From positions 62,001 to 126,000 of the forward strand of contig NZ_VMNH01000003.1 of NCBI RefSeq assembly GCF_007625115.1: DNA of 64,000 nt, given 5' to 3'. Positions 18,667 to 27,477 of the stretch are shown here, piece by piece (the stretch's first letter is position 1; each line of letters starts with the position of its first letter). Under the pieces are notes generated by a model. The model did no database searches, was not told the origin of the DNA, and was given only the letters and a program-made list of their open reading frames with translations. Both the position numbers and the translations under genes were made by a program. Source of the DNA: Sedimenticola selenatireducens. GTDB taxonomy: Bacteria; Pseudomonadota; Gammaproteobacteria; Chromatiales; Chromatiaceae.

Positions 18667-18913
18667 CAGGATCCCATTGTTATGGTGTGTTCGAATGTAC
18701 AGGATTGGTATCAATCCACAGCCGTATTACGCTGGCATTGTGCGGCAATGAGATGGGGTGTTCAATTGTCTATTGTCAAAGCGTGATGGTGTCCGATCGC
18801 ATACTATACCAACCTGTAGCAGTATCTATCTGTAGTGAGCGGCAGCGATGACCTGTCCTTACGCTAGGGTGATCACGGGCAGCCAGGTCTGTAAGTGGTT
18901 CAATATTGATTAG

Positions 18914-19648
18914 ATGGTGGAAAAGCGCTTGGATCTGTCATTACCGCTGGCTTTTACTGTTGGATTGTTCAGTGCCGTGCATTGCATCGGCATGTGCGGC
19001 AGTATCATGGGCGCATTAAGTTATGGTTTACCGCCCAATATCAGACAAAATAGTGCCCGTTTTCTGCTCTTTCTGTTTGTGTATAACAGTGGTCGGGTAT
19101 TAAGTTATGCGTTGGCCGGTGCGCTGTTGGGCCTACTTGGTAGTACACTGCTGGATGTGCTGGGCTCGGGTCAGGGGCATCGATGGTTACAGTGGTTTGC
19201 AGCACTGATTATGGTGCTGATAGGCCTGCATATAGCGGGTTGGCTGCCGAAACTGGCTCAAGTCGAGCGAATTGGCGCGCCGCTCTGGCGTCTGCTTGAG
19301 CCGTTTGGACGTCGCCTGATGCCCGTTCAGTCAATACCGCAGGCCTTGGCTTATGGTGCTGTATGGGGATGGCTGCCCTGTGGTTTGGTTTATACTATGC
19401 TCATCTCAACCGCTACCAAGGTAGGACCCGCGAATGGTGCGCTTTACATGGCGGCATTTGGTTTGGGCACATTGCCTTCGGTAATGGCTGCCGGCTTGTT
19501 GACAGGCCGGCTTTATCGCTATGCTCAAAATCCTTATTTGAAGGTGGTTGTCGGGTTGATTATTATAGCAATAGGTCTTTTGACCCTGTGGTTTCCTGAG
19601 CTTCTGGATGTGACCGCTTATCAGCGGGCACCCATTGATAACGAGTGA
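18914..19648 (+). CDS. SafE/TauE-type membrane protein (UreH/CcoS-locus type)
   Basis: 244 residues with six to seven hydrophobic segments. The motif AVHCIGMCGSIMGALS near residue 22 (paired Cys flanking Gly-Met) and a second Cys in WGWLPCGLVYTMLISTA mark the subfamily of TauE/SafE proteins found beside cytochrome cbb3 oxidase assembly and copper/thiol-transfer genes. It is probably involved in metal or thiol transfer rather than sulfite export, but no oxidase genes are here. Seven bases before the next gene, so co-transcribed with the AAA+ regulator. Confidence 0.85.
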   Translation: MVEKRLDLSLPLAFTVGLFSAVHCIGMCGSIMGALSYGLPPNIRQNSARFLLFLFVYNSGRVLSYALAGALLGLLGSTLLDVLGSGQGHRWLQWFAALIMVLIGLHIAGWLPKLAQVERIGAPLWRLLEPFGRRLMPVQSIPQALAYGAVWGWLPCGLVYTMLISTATKVGPANGALYMAAFGLGTLPSVMAAGLLTGRLYRYAQNPYLKVVVGLIIIAIGLLTLWFPELLDVTAYQRAPIDNE

Positions 19649-19655
19649 TACAGTT

Positions 19656-20543
19656 ATGAACAGTGTTACCGAGAAGATGATAGGACACTCCCCGGTATTT
19701 ACCCGGGTAGTAAATGCCGCGCGTATGGTGGCTGTGACCGATGTCCCTGTGCTGATCAGTGGTGAGCCTGGAACAGGCAAGGCGCTGCTGGCGAGGGAGA
19801 TTCATGGGGCAAGCCCGCGTGCTCTGGCGGCCTTCAGGGTGGTTGGCTGCTCGGGTGTTGATGAAGCGGGCCTGGAAATTGAATTGCAGGCGAGTGCGGC
19901 GGGTTCGACGTTATTTTTAGATGAAGTGGCTGATCTGGGTCTGGAGGCACAGGCAAAGCTGCTCCACTATATGGAGTCAGTAGAGGCGGGGCGCGCCGGA
20001 TATCCCAATGTGCGCATACTGGTGTCCACTTGCCGGGATCTGTTGGCCCTACAGAAAGCAGGTCGGTTTCGCGAAGATCTCTATTATCGGTTACACGTGG
20101 TGCCTATCACTATGCCACCATTGCGGGATCGGACCGATGACATTGTGTTGTTATTGAAACAGTTCACCGCGGATCTGGCACGCCGCCATGGCCGTAAGGC
20201 ACCTCGTTATTCGGTGACTGCCCGCAATTTGATTAAGCAGTATCGCTGGCCGGGAAATGTGCGAGAGCTGCACAATTTCTGTGAGCGTATGGTGATACTA
20301 ATGGCAGGCGCCATTGTTCAAACAGCCGATATGCCGATAGAGATCCGGCGGGATGCCAGCACGGCTTCAGATTCGACACTCTTTACCCTGCCTGAAGGAG
20401 GTATTGATCTGTTTGCCCTTGAGGGTGACATGATCAGGCAGGCGATCAGTATGAGTGGCGGTAATCGGAGCAAGGCCGCTCGGTTGTTGGGCCTTACTCG
20501 GGATACCCTACTCTACCGTATCCAGAAGCATGCCATAGAGTAG
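19656..20543 (+). CDS. AAA+ enhancer-binding-type regulator lacking the GAFTGA loop
   Basis: 295 residues from the ATG at 19656. Sigma-54 activator AAA+ domain (about 10-225): Walker A GEPGTGKALLA, Walker B STLFLDEVADL, arginine region FREDLYYRLHVVPI, and YRWPGNVRELHNFCER. A Fis-type helix-turn-helix closes it (ALEGDMIRQAISMSGGNRSKAARLLGLTRDTLLYRIQK). There is no N-terminal sensor domain, and the segment that normally holds SELFGHxxGAFTGA is missing: sequence runs from VVGCSGVDEAGLEIEL directly to the Walker B. Without that loop it should not be able to remodel sigma-54 holoenzyme, as in TyrR-like proteins. Confidence 0.9.
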   Translation: MNSVTEKMIGHSPVFTRVVNAARMVAVTDVPVLISGEPGTGKALLAREIHGASPRALAAFRVVGCSGVDEAGLEIELQASAAGSTLFLDEVADLGLEAQAKLLHYMESVEAGRAGYPNVRILVSTCRDLLALQKAGRFREDLYYRLHVVPITMPPLRDRTDDIVLLLKQFTADLARRHGRKAPRYSVTARNLIKQYRWPGNVRELHNFCERMVILMAGAIVQTADMPIEIRRDASTASDSTLFTLPEGGIDLFALEGDMIRQAISMSGGNRSKAARLLGLTRDTLLYRIQKHAIE

Positions 20544-20569
20544 TTGAGCTTCATTGTTTAAAGTTGAAT

Positions 20570-20600
20570 AAGCCCTGCCCTGAGCAGGGCTTGTTCGTTT
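20570..20600 (+). terminator. Terminator after the AAA+ regulator gene
   Basis: 9-bp arms AAGCCCTGC (20570-20578) and GCAGGGCTT (20584-20592), followed by a T-rich GTTCGTTT. It sits between two convergent genes. Confidence 0.75.
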
Positions 20601-20615
20601 CAGTTGTTAATTTAA

Positions 20616-23297
20616 TCAGAGCCAGCGTTCAACAATACGTATACCGGTATCTTCCGGTGAGTTGCGGATAGCGAAACCGAGTCGCCGCATCAGCGAAAGC
20701 ATTTTGTTGTTGTCAGCGAGAACTTCACCCTCAATCATGCGGATACCCCGCGTTCTGGCAGACTCCATCAGCGCCTCCATGAGGCGGGAGCCGATACCCA
20801 TCCGGCGTTTTGTATCCAGTACCGCCAAGGCAAATTCGCAGGATTGGTTGTCTGGATTAACGGTATAGCGGGCTACGCCAAGTTGAGTCCGTTTGCCGTT
20901 TTCAGTAATCACTGCAATCAACGCCATCTCACGGTCATAATCTGGCTGGGTAAAGCGTGCCAGCATCTCCGGTGTCAGTTCATCAATCGTCTGCATGAAA
21001 CGAAAGTACTTCGCTTCTGGAGACATGTTTCTGACAAACTCCTGTTCTATATCTGCATCCTCTGGTCGAATAGGCCGGATGGTCAGAACTGTTCCGTCTG
21101 GCAAGTGGAGACGATTGACCAAATGCGAGGGATAGGGGTGAATGGCCATGTGGGCGTAAGGGATGGGAGCATTCGATGGACGGGCAATTTTAATCCGGAC
21201 ATCCGCTGCCATGACGCCACGGTCATCCGCGAGTAACGGGTTGATGTCCATTTCAACGATATGGGGTAATTCACAGACCATGTTCGAGACTCGCAGCAGT
21301 ACATGCTCCACAGCCTCTTGCTTTACCTTGGACATCTGTCTGAACGGTTCAAGTAATTTGGCGGCTCGGGTCCTGGCAATCAATCGTTGCGCGAGTAGGC
21401 TATTGAGGGGGGGTAAGGCGACAGCGCTATCACGCAAAATCTCTACTGCTGTACCACCTGAACCAAAGGCGATCACCGGACCAAATACGGGATCTCGCTT
21501 AACGCCGACCATCAGTTCACGGGTGTTGGGATTAGCTGACATGGGTTCGATGGTAACCCCCAGAAGCTTCACCTCGGGGTGTCTCGTGCTAACGGATTCC
21601 ATCATCGATTTATATGTGGCATGCACTTCTGGTGCGGTATTGATATTAAGTCGTACCCCGCCTATATCCGACTTGTGGCTTATATCTGGTGCATTGATCT
21701 TCATGGCCACGGGAAAGCCAACCGTTTCAGCCGCCACAAGTGCCTGGGTGGGTGTGTTGGCCTCTATTGATTGTGTGCAGGGGATATGAAAGGCGCGCAG
21801 AATGGCCTTTGATTCAAGATCAGAGAGCAGTGTCCTGCCCTCGGCCAAGGCGGATTCCATGATCAGTCGTACGCCTTCCACGTCTGGATCACGCAGATCA
21901 GAGAGTGGTCCTGGGGTCTGCTGTAACAGCTTCTGGTTTTGACAATGCCTCGACAGATAAGCAAATGCTTCTACCGCCCGTTCTGGTGTAATGAAGCTTG
22001 GGATGTGCTGTGATGCAAGTTGTTCCCGAGCCTCCCGAATACGGGTTTCTCCCATCCAGCAAGCCAGTACCGGTTTACCTTTTCTGTCTTGCGCCGCCTC
22101 AATGACAGACTTGGCGGCAGCAAGAGGGTCACTCATGGGCAGGGGCGTGAACAAGGTAAGGACACCGTCGATATTCGGGTCATTGATGCATGCCTTGACG
22201 GCCTCGCCATAGGTTGCAGATGCAGCATCTCCGGTAATGTCTATGGGGTTGCTGTGCGACCAGTTGCTGGGGAGGTGTTTGTCCAGCAGATTGACGGTCT
22301 CTGCACCTAATTGGGCTATCTCGACCCGAAGATCTTCCGCGCGGTCAGTAGCGAGTACCCCGGGACCACCACCATTGGTAATGATGGCCAGTCGGTTGCC
22401 ATTGACTTTCTTGCCGGCGGAGAGGATCTCGGCGGCCGCGAACAGTTGCCCGAACGTCATGGCCCTTACCACGCCAGCCCGTTCCAGTGCCGCATCAAAG
22501 ACATCATCGGAGCCGATCATCGCGCCGGTATGGGTGCTGGCAGCCTGTGACCCTTTGGTGTGGCGGCCCACTTTCAAGACAATGACCGGCTTGGCTCGGG
22601 CAGCGGTACGCAATCCGCTCATAAAGGCGCGGGCGTCATGGATGCCTTCGATATAGAGCAAGATAGCGGTGGTTTTATAGTCTGAAGCCAGAAAATCCAA
22701 CACATCGCCAAAGTCGATGTCCGTGGCATTGCCCAGAGATACCACAGTGGAGAAGCCCAGTTGATGAGGTTTGGCCCAATCCAGGATAGCCGTGCAGAGG
22801 GCCCCCGACTGGGAGACCAGCGCCAAACCACCTGCTGGTGCGGGTGTTTCTAGAAAGGTTGCATCCAGTCCCACGCTTGGACGCATTATTCCCAGACAAT
22901 TAGGGCCTACCAGTCGAATATTATAGTGGCGGGCGGTCTCCAGTATGGATTGTTCAATACGTGCGCCGGCCGGGCCGGTCTCACGAAAACCCGCCGTCAG
23001 AATGACCGCGGATCGAACACCTTGCTCGCCGCATTGCCGGATAATACTCGGGACGGTCTTGGCGGGTGAAGCAATCACCGCCAGATCGATAGCGTGTTCA
23101 ACATCTCCTATTGTCTTAAAACAGGTGTGGCCTTGAACCGATTTGTGGCTGGGATTGATGGGATAGAGTCCACCCTTAAATCCTGCTTCGAGCAGATTTC
23201 TGAAGACACGCGTACCGACGCTGTCAGTTTTTTCACTAGCACCGAATACGGCGATGCTTTTAGGGGAGAACAATGTGTCGAGATGGTGTGGGCCCAT
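20616..23297 (-). CDS. PatZ-type protein lysine acetyltransferase (acyl-CoA synthetase-like plus GNAT)
   Basis: 893 residues, close to E. coli PatZ (886). An NDP-forming acyl-CoA synthetase module comes first: CoA-binding domain (about 1-135, SIAVFGASEKTDSVGTRVFRN), succinyl-CoA-ligase-like domains (STHTGAMIGSDDVFDAALER; GNRLAIITNGGGPGVLATD) and an ATP-grasp-like domain (about 480-710). A C-terminal GNAT acetyltransferase (about 735-893, TKRRMGIGSRLMEALMESA) carries the acetyl-CoA loop. PatZ proteins acetylate lysines of metabolic enzymes such as acetyl-CoA synthetase. Divergent from a deacetylase-family gene, 80 bp apart. Confidence 0.9.
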   Translation of the reverse strand: MGPHHLDTLFSPKSIAVFGASEKTDSVGTRVFRNLLEAGFKGGLYPINPSHKSVQGHTCFKTIGDVEHAIDLAVIASPAKTVPSIIRQCGEQGVRSAVILTAGFRETGPAGARIEQSILETARHYNIRLVGPNCLGIMRPSVGLDATFLETPAPAGGLALVSQSGALCTAILDWAKPHQLGFSTVVSLGNATDIDFGDVLDFLASDYKTTAILLYIEGIHDARAFMSGLRTAARAKPVIVLKVGRHTKGSQAASTHTGAMIGSDDVFDAALERAGVVRAMTFGQLFAAAEILSAGKKVNGNRLAIITNGGGPGVLATDRAEDLRVEIAQLGAETVNLLDKHLPSNWSHSNPIDITGDAASATYGEAVKACINDPNIDGVLTLFTPLPMSDPLAAAKSVIEAAQDRKGKPVLACWMGETRIREAREQLASQHIPSFITPERAVEAFAYLSRHCQNQKLLQQTPGPLSDLRDPDVEGVRLIMESALAEGRTLLSDLESKAILRAFHIPCTQSIEANTPTQALVAAETVGFPVAMKINAPDISHKSDIGGVRLNINTAPEVHATYKSMMESVSTRHPEVKLLGVTIEPMSANPNTRELMVGVKRDPVFGPVIAFGSGGTAVEILRDSAVALPPLNSLLAQRLIARTRAAKLLEPFRQMSKVKQEAVEHVLLRVSNMVCELPHIVEMDINPLLADDRGVMAADVRIKIARPSNAPIPYAHMAIHPYPSHLVNRLHLPDGTVLTIRPIRPEDADIEQEFVRNMSPEAKYFRFMQTIDELTPEMLARFTQPDYDREMALIAVITENGKRTQLGVARYTVNPDNQSCEFALAVLDTKRRMGIGSRLMEALMESARTRGIRMIEGEVLADNNKMLSLMRRLGFAIRNSPEDTGIRIVERWL

Positions 23298-23377
23298 GTG
23301 CCTTTTTTGCCTGTTGCCTAGGAAAAGAATAGAGTAGGAATGTGATAGCGATTTTACATTTTTTTGAGGATTAAGTT

Positions 23378-24304
23378 GTGCCTATAGCCTATATTTCTCA
23401 TCCAGATTGCCTGTTGCATGATGTCGGTCAAGATCATCCAGAACAGCCTGGTCGTCTGCGCGCCATACAGGATCTACTCATCAGTACCGGTATGGAGTTT
23501 GCCCTCTCACAATATGATGCGCCGATGGCAACACGGGAACAGCTGGAGCTTGCGCACGATCCTGATTATGTCACCATGCTGTTTACTGATGCACCCCATG
23601 AAGGAATCCTTGAGCTCGACGGGGATACCTTCATGATGCCTAAGACCCTGGATGCAGCGCTGCGTTCCGCCGGGGCCGTGGTTAAGGGGGTTGATCTGGT
23701 GATGAGTAAGGAGGTGACATCGGCCTTCTGTGCTATCCGTCCACCCGGTCATCACGCTGAACGGGATCGCGCGATGGGTTTTTGCTATTTCAATAACGTG
23801 GCGGTAGGCGCGGCCTATGCACTGGCTAAGCATGGTCTAGAACGTGTCGCCGTGATTGATTTTGATGTGCACCATGGTAACGGCACAGAGCATATTTTCG
23901 AAACCGATCCTCGGGTGCTCTTCTGTTCCAGTTTTCAGCATCCGTTTTACCCCTTTACCGGACACGAGACTGAGACCGACCATATCGTCAATATCACCTT
24001 GCCTGCCGGTACCAATGGAGAGGAGTTTCGTAAACAGGTTGAGGCGCATTGGCTGCCTGCTTTGCACCACTTTAAGCCGCAACTGGTGATGATTTCTGCC
24101 GGGTTTGATGCGCATATCTCGGATGATATGAGTCACCTGCGGTTACGCGAAGCCGATTATGATTGGGTGACCACCCAGCTAAAGGAGATTGCAGATACCT
24201 ATGCGGAGGGACGGATCGTCTCTACATTGGAGGGCGGGTATGAGGTGGGTTCGTTGGCGCGCAGTGTACTGGCACACCTGGATGCCTTGCTCGGCCATCG
24301 TTAG
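23378..24304 (+). CDS. Histone deacetylase-family enzyme
   Basis: 308 residues starting at GTG. Complete class II/AcuC-like arginase-fold deacetylase: SAFCAIRPPGHHAERDRAMG (catalytic His pair), VIDFDVHHGNGTEHIF and SAGFDAH (zinc Asp-His-Asp), and TLEGGYE. Substrates of bacterial members include acetylated proteins, acetylpolyamines or acetoin-pathway enzymes. Its head-to-head placement with a PatZ-type acetyltransferase suggests the two could set opposing acetylation states; inference from context. Confidence 0.93.
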   Translation: MPIAYISHPDCLLHDVGQDHPEQPGRLRAIQDLLISTGMEFALSQYDAPMATREQLELAHDPDYVTMLFTDAPHEGILELDGDTFMMPKTLDAALRSAGAVVKGVDLVMSKEVTSAFCAIRPPGHHAERDRAMGFCYFNNVAVGAAYALAKHGLERVAVIDFDVHHGNGTEHIFETDPRVLFCSSFQHPFYPFTGHETETDHIVNITLPAGTNGEEFRKQVEAHWLPALHHFKPQLVMISAGFDAHISDDMSHLRLREADYDWVTTQLKEIADTYAEGRIVSTLEGGYEVGSLARSVLAHLDALLGHR

Positions 24305-24316
24305 GAAAGGATATTG

Positions 24317-25591
24317 TCAGGAGTTCACCAACACCAGTGATAGCCAAGGCCAGTAGGTGATGATCAGTAGGGCTGCCAGTAGTATCAGAAACCAGGGCAG
24401 GGTGGCGAGATAGAGTTGAAGTACAGGTTTTTTAAAGCGGTAACTGGCAATAAACAGATTCATACCTACTGGTGGAGTGAAGTAGCCGATCTGCATATTG
24501 GCTAGAAAGATGATGCCGAGATGCACAGGGTCAACGCCGTAGCCGATCGCAATGGGTAACAACAGCGGCACCATCAGCACCAGGGCTGAGAAGATATCCA
24601 GCATGGTGCCGAGGATCAACAGGAAGATGTTGAGCAGGATCAGGAAGGTCAATTTACTGCTGACCAATTCCTGAATAGTATCAAACAGCAGGCTGGGTAT
24701 GCCGGCATCAATCAGGTAATTGGTTGATGCCAGCGACAGTCCCAGGATCACCAGGATGCCCCCCACCAGTACCATTGATTTACGCATAATGGCAGGCAGG
24801 TTCCGCAGGGAAATCTCCCGCAGTATGAAGACCTCTACCACTAATACATAGAAAGCGGTTACAGCCGCCGCTTCAGAGATGGCAAAATAGCCACTGTAGA
24901 TTCCACCGAGCACTACAATCGGCAATGGTAGCTCCCAGGCGGCCTGCTTTATCGCGCTGAGTGCTTCTTCAGAAGAGAACGATTCCAGTGGCAATGACCG
25001 ACTGGAATAGATCGACCAGCCGGTCAGCAGGGTCAACATGAGCAACCCCGGTAGTATACCGGCCAGAAACATGGCATCGACGGTGATATTGCCGGCTATG
25101 CCCAGTTGCTGGGCAATAACGGCATAAAGAATTAATGGAAGTGCCGGTGCAAAAAGTAATCCGAGACTCCCTGATGTGGTGACCAGCCCAAGACTAAAGT
25201 TTTCCCGATAGCCCGCATGGGTCAGGGCCGGGTAGAGTAGCGCGCCGAGTGCAACGATGGTAACGCCAGAGGCGCCGGTAAATGCCGTGAACAGGGCGCA
25301 CGCAACCAGTGAAACGATGGCTAGGCCTCCAGGCATCCAGCCGAGCAGGGCTTGGGTCAGCCGAACCAGGCGCCTGGGTGCACCGCTTTCGCTCAGTAAG
25401 TAACCGGCAAAGGTAAAGAGGGGTATTGCCAGTAGTACCGGCATTTCCGCAATACGGTAAAACTCAATGGCGACAACGGAAAGATCAATGTCACTGCGAT
25501 AGAAGCCGAGCATAGCGCTGGCGGCGATGATGCTGAACAGCGGGGCGCCAAAAAGGGCAAGAATTAACAGCGCGACGCCTATGAAAATCAT
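24317..25591 (-). CDS. TRAP transporter large permease (DctM family)
   Basis: 424 residues, about 12 hydrophobic segments, DctM/SiaM-type (LSVVAIEFYRIAEMPVLLAI near the start, VDPVHLGIIFLANMQIGYFTPPVGMNLFIASY near the C-terminus). Sodium-coupled permease working with DctQ and the binding protein. Last gene of the operon; the start overlaps the DctQ stop by 4 bp. Confidence 0.95.
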   Translation of the reverse strand: MIFIGVALLILALFGAPLFSIIAASAMLGFYRSDIDLSVVAIEFYRIAEMPVLLAIPLFTFAGYLLSESGAPRRLVRLTQALLGWMPGGLAIVSLVACALFTAFTGASGVTIVALGALLYPALTHAGYRENFSLGLVTTSGSLGLLFAPALPLILYAVIAQQLGIAGNITVDAMFLAGILPGLLMLTLLTGWSIYSSRSLPLESFSSEEALSAIKQAAWELPLPIVVLGGIYSGYFAISEAAAVTAFYVLVVEVFILREISLRNLPAIMRKSMVLVGGILVILGLSLASTNYLIDAGIPSLLFDTIQELVSSKLTFLILLNIFLLILGTMLDIFSALVLMVPLLLPIAIGYGVDPVHLGIIFLANMQIGYFTPPVGMNLFIASYRFKKPVLQLYLATLPWFLILLAALLIITYWPWLSLVLVNS

Positions 25592-26076
25592 GAAACGGCC
25601 TGTCCTTGATTACCAATCAGCGCATTGAGCAGTAATCGTAGTGAGATGATGCCAAAGCCAATTGGCATGATCAGCTGAAATGGCCAGATCGGCCAAGTAT
25701 CCAGAAACAGTGCGTTATCCTCCATTTCAAATAGCACGAGACGTGCGGCGTGCCACGCCAGGATTCCACAGACCAATGATGCAAAGCTGTCGGTGATCAG
25801 GCTGCTGATGCGTCGCGCGCGAACAGAAAGATATCGGGAGAGAAGATCAATCCGAATATGGTTATTCTCCCGTGTGGCCGCCATGGCACCGAGCAGGGTT
25901 ATCCATAGCACCATGAGTCGTAATGTGGGGTCGCCCCAGGAGAGACTGTAATCCCAGAGATTTCTCAACAGAATCTGACTGGTGGCCAACAGAATCATAC
26001 TGGTCAGTAACAGTGTCAAAAGCAGATCTTCCATCTGCAGCAGGAGTGCGCTTAGCCGCTTCAGTTTCGTGATCAT
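25588..26076 (-). CDS. TRAP transporter small permease (DctQ family)
   Basis: 162 residues with four hydrophobic segments and the DctQ motif region WGDPTLRLMVLWITLLGAMAATRENNHIRID. Overlaps both neighbours by 4 bp (cupin gene upstream, DctM downstream), so translation is coupled. Confidence 0.93.
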   Translation of the reverse strand: MITKLKRLSALLLQMEDLLLTLLLTSMILLATSQILLRNLWDYSLSWGDPTLRLMVLWITLLGAMAATRENNHIRIDLLSRYLSVRARRISSLITDSFASLVCGILAWHAARLVLFEMEDNALFLDTWPIWPFQLIMPIGFGIISLRLLLNALIGNQGQAVS

Positions 26077-26411
26077 GCGTTCACCGGATCCGTCACTCTG
26101 GTTGCAAGGTGAAACGCCAGCCAGATACAGTGGGGATCAATGGACGTGGTGATGACGCGATGAGGTGTGCCTGCGGGTATGAGCAGGCTGTCGCCAACAC
26201 CGAGGGTGATCTGTTCGTCGGCTATCTCCAGGATGCCCTCTCCCTGAAGAACCAGTACCCACTCGTCTTCGGGTTGCTGAAATGGCTCTGAGCGGAAGGC
26301 AGGAGGGCTGATGATGCGCTGCAGTCGAATATGCGGGTTCTCCAGCAGCGTTTCAAACTGTTCCTGATTAAGCGCCTGTCCGAATTCCTTGAGCAGGTTT
26401 ACTGGCTGCAT
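26073..26411 (-). CDS. Small cupin protein inserted in the TRAP operon
   Basis: 112 residues, a single cupin barrel: EDEWVLVLQGEGILEIADEQ (motif 1 region, without the usual HxH) and LGVGDSLLIPAGTPHRV (motif 2). It lies between the binding-protein and DctQ genes and overlaps the latter by 4 bp. Probably binds or processes the transported compound or acts as a small sensor; substrate unknown. Confidence 0.85.
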   Translation of the reverse strand: MQPVNLLKEFGQALNQEQFETLLENPHIRLQRIISPPAFRSEPFQQPEDEWVLVLQGEGILEIADEQITLGVGDSLLIPAGTPHRVITTSIDPHCIWLAFHLATRVTDPVNA

Positions 26412-26414
26412 CGG

Positions 26415-27410
26415 TTATCCCTTGACCTTTCTTACCGTCTCCAGGTGTTGCTGAATCTGTTTGAATAACACAGGATCAAGCTGGTTCTCTTGATTGAGGC
26501 GCTGTTCCACCTTGTCAATCAGTTCCTGCCAACTTTGGCGATCACCATTCATCGGCTGGTGGAAGATAATACCTTGTTCTTGCAATGCCTTGCGGGCACC
26601 CAGGTTGTCACTTCTATTCTGCTGGTTTATTTGCTGAAACTGCTTCTCCATGACCTGTTTCAAAATCTGGCGATCACCGGGGGTGAGTTTACTCACGGCT
26701 TTCTCGGTGATGACCAGTGTTCCATAGAGGTAGATCAGTGGAATGTCAGCAATATGTTTGATCCGGGTGTGCCATTGCAGTGCAATGGCCCCGATCGGTG
26801 ATGAGCCAACGGTATCGATCAGTCCGGTTTGCAGCCCAGTGAGCACGTCAGTCAGTGGCAGTGGAACGGGTGAGACGTCGATAGTACGGAACGCCGTTAG
26901 GCTGATCTGATCGCCTTCGGGACTCCATATTTTCTGCTGGCGCAGGGCGTCAACACTGTCTAGCGGTAAATGCGACATTAAGTAAGCGAAGCCACCCTCG
27001 CTAATGCCGTAGCTGATAAAGCCGTTCTCTTGCAGACCCTTGATCAGTACTGGATCGACACGTTCCCGGACATAATCCACCTCTTCAAATGAGCGGAAAA
27101 GGAAGGGGAGGCTATAGATCTGGATATCAGGGTAGACAGAGGAAAGCCCCCCTGCAGTAATCGCACCGCCGTGCAATTGACCGACGCGAATCTTTCTCAG
27201 CACGCTGTTGTCGTTGCCCATTACGCCGCCGGGATAGAAGCGAATCTTAACCCGGCCGTTGGTCTGTTGCTCTACCTCTGTAGCGCCCTCCCGCATGATC
27301 TTCATCCAACTGGTGCCATCGGGTGCCAGGGTGGCAATCTTCAGGGTGGTAGCACTGACAGAGAGTGCGGGCAGGAGTATAGATAAACAAAGAATTAGGC
27401 TTTTCAGCAT
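26415..27410 (-). CDS. TRAP transporter periplasmic binding protein (DctP, TatP-like)
   Basis: 331 residues from the ATG at 27410, with a signal peptide (MLKSLILCLSILLPALSVSA). The mature start TLKIATLAPDGTSWMKIMRE and the conserved stretches RFYPGGVMGNDNSVLRKIR and LTDVLTGLQTGLIDTVGSSP are DctP-type. The start of the mature chain is the kind found with TatT-associated (TPAT) TRAP systems. A TTG 15 bp upstream is an alternative start. Gap to the TatT gene 67 bp. Confidence 0.93.
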   Translation of the reverse strand: MLKSLILCLSILLPALSVSATTLKIATLAPDGTSWMKIMREGATEVEQQTNGRVKIRFYPGGVMGNDNSVLRKIRVGQLHGGAITAGGLSSVYPDIQIYSLPFLFRSFEEVDYVRERVDPVLIKGLQENGFISYGISEGGFAYLMSHLPLDSVDALRQQKIWSPEGDQISLTAFRTIDVSPVPLPLTDVLTGLQTGLIDTVGSSPIGAIALQWHTRIKHIADIPLIYLYGTLVITEKAVSKLTPGDRQILKQVMEKQFQQINQQNRSDNLGARKALQEQGIIFHQPMNGDRQSWQELIDKVEQRLNQENQLDPVLFKQIQQHLETVRKVKG

Positions 27411-27477
27411 GGTGCATCCAGGCAATTATTGTTGTGGGTTTGTCTTAAGCTTAATACTTTTTGGTCTACAGCGCAGA

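Noticed and set aside
21163-21789. 208-codon plus-strand frame inside the PatZ-type gene
   Set aside because: Antisense to a well-supported 893-residue protein; Ser/Arg-rich with no recognisable domain.
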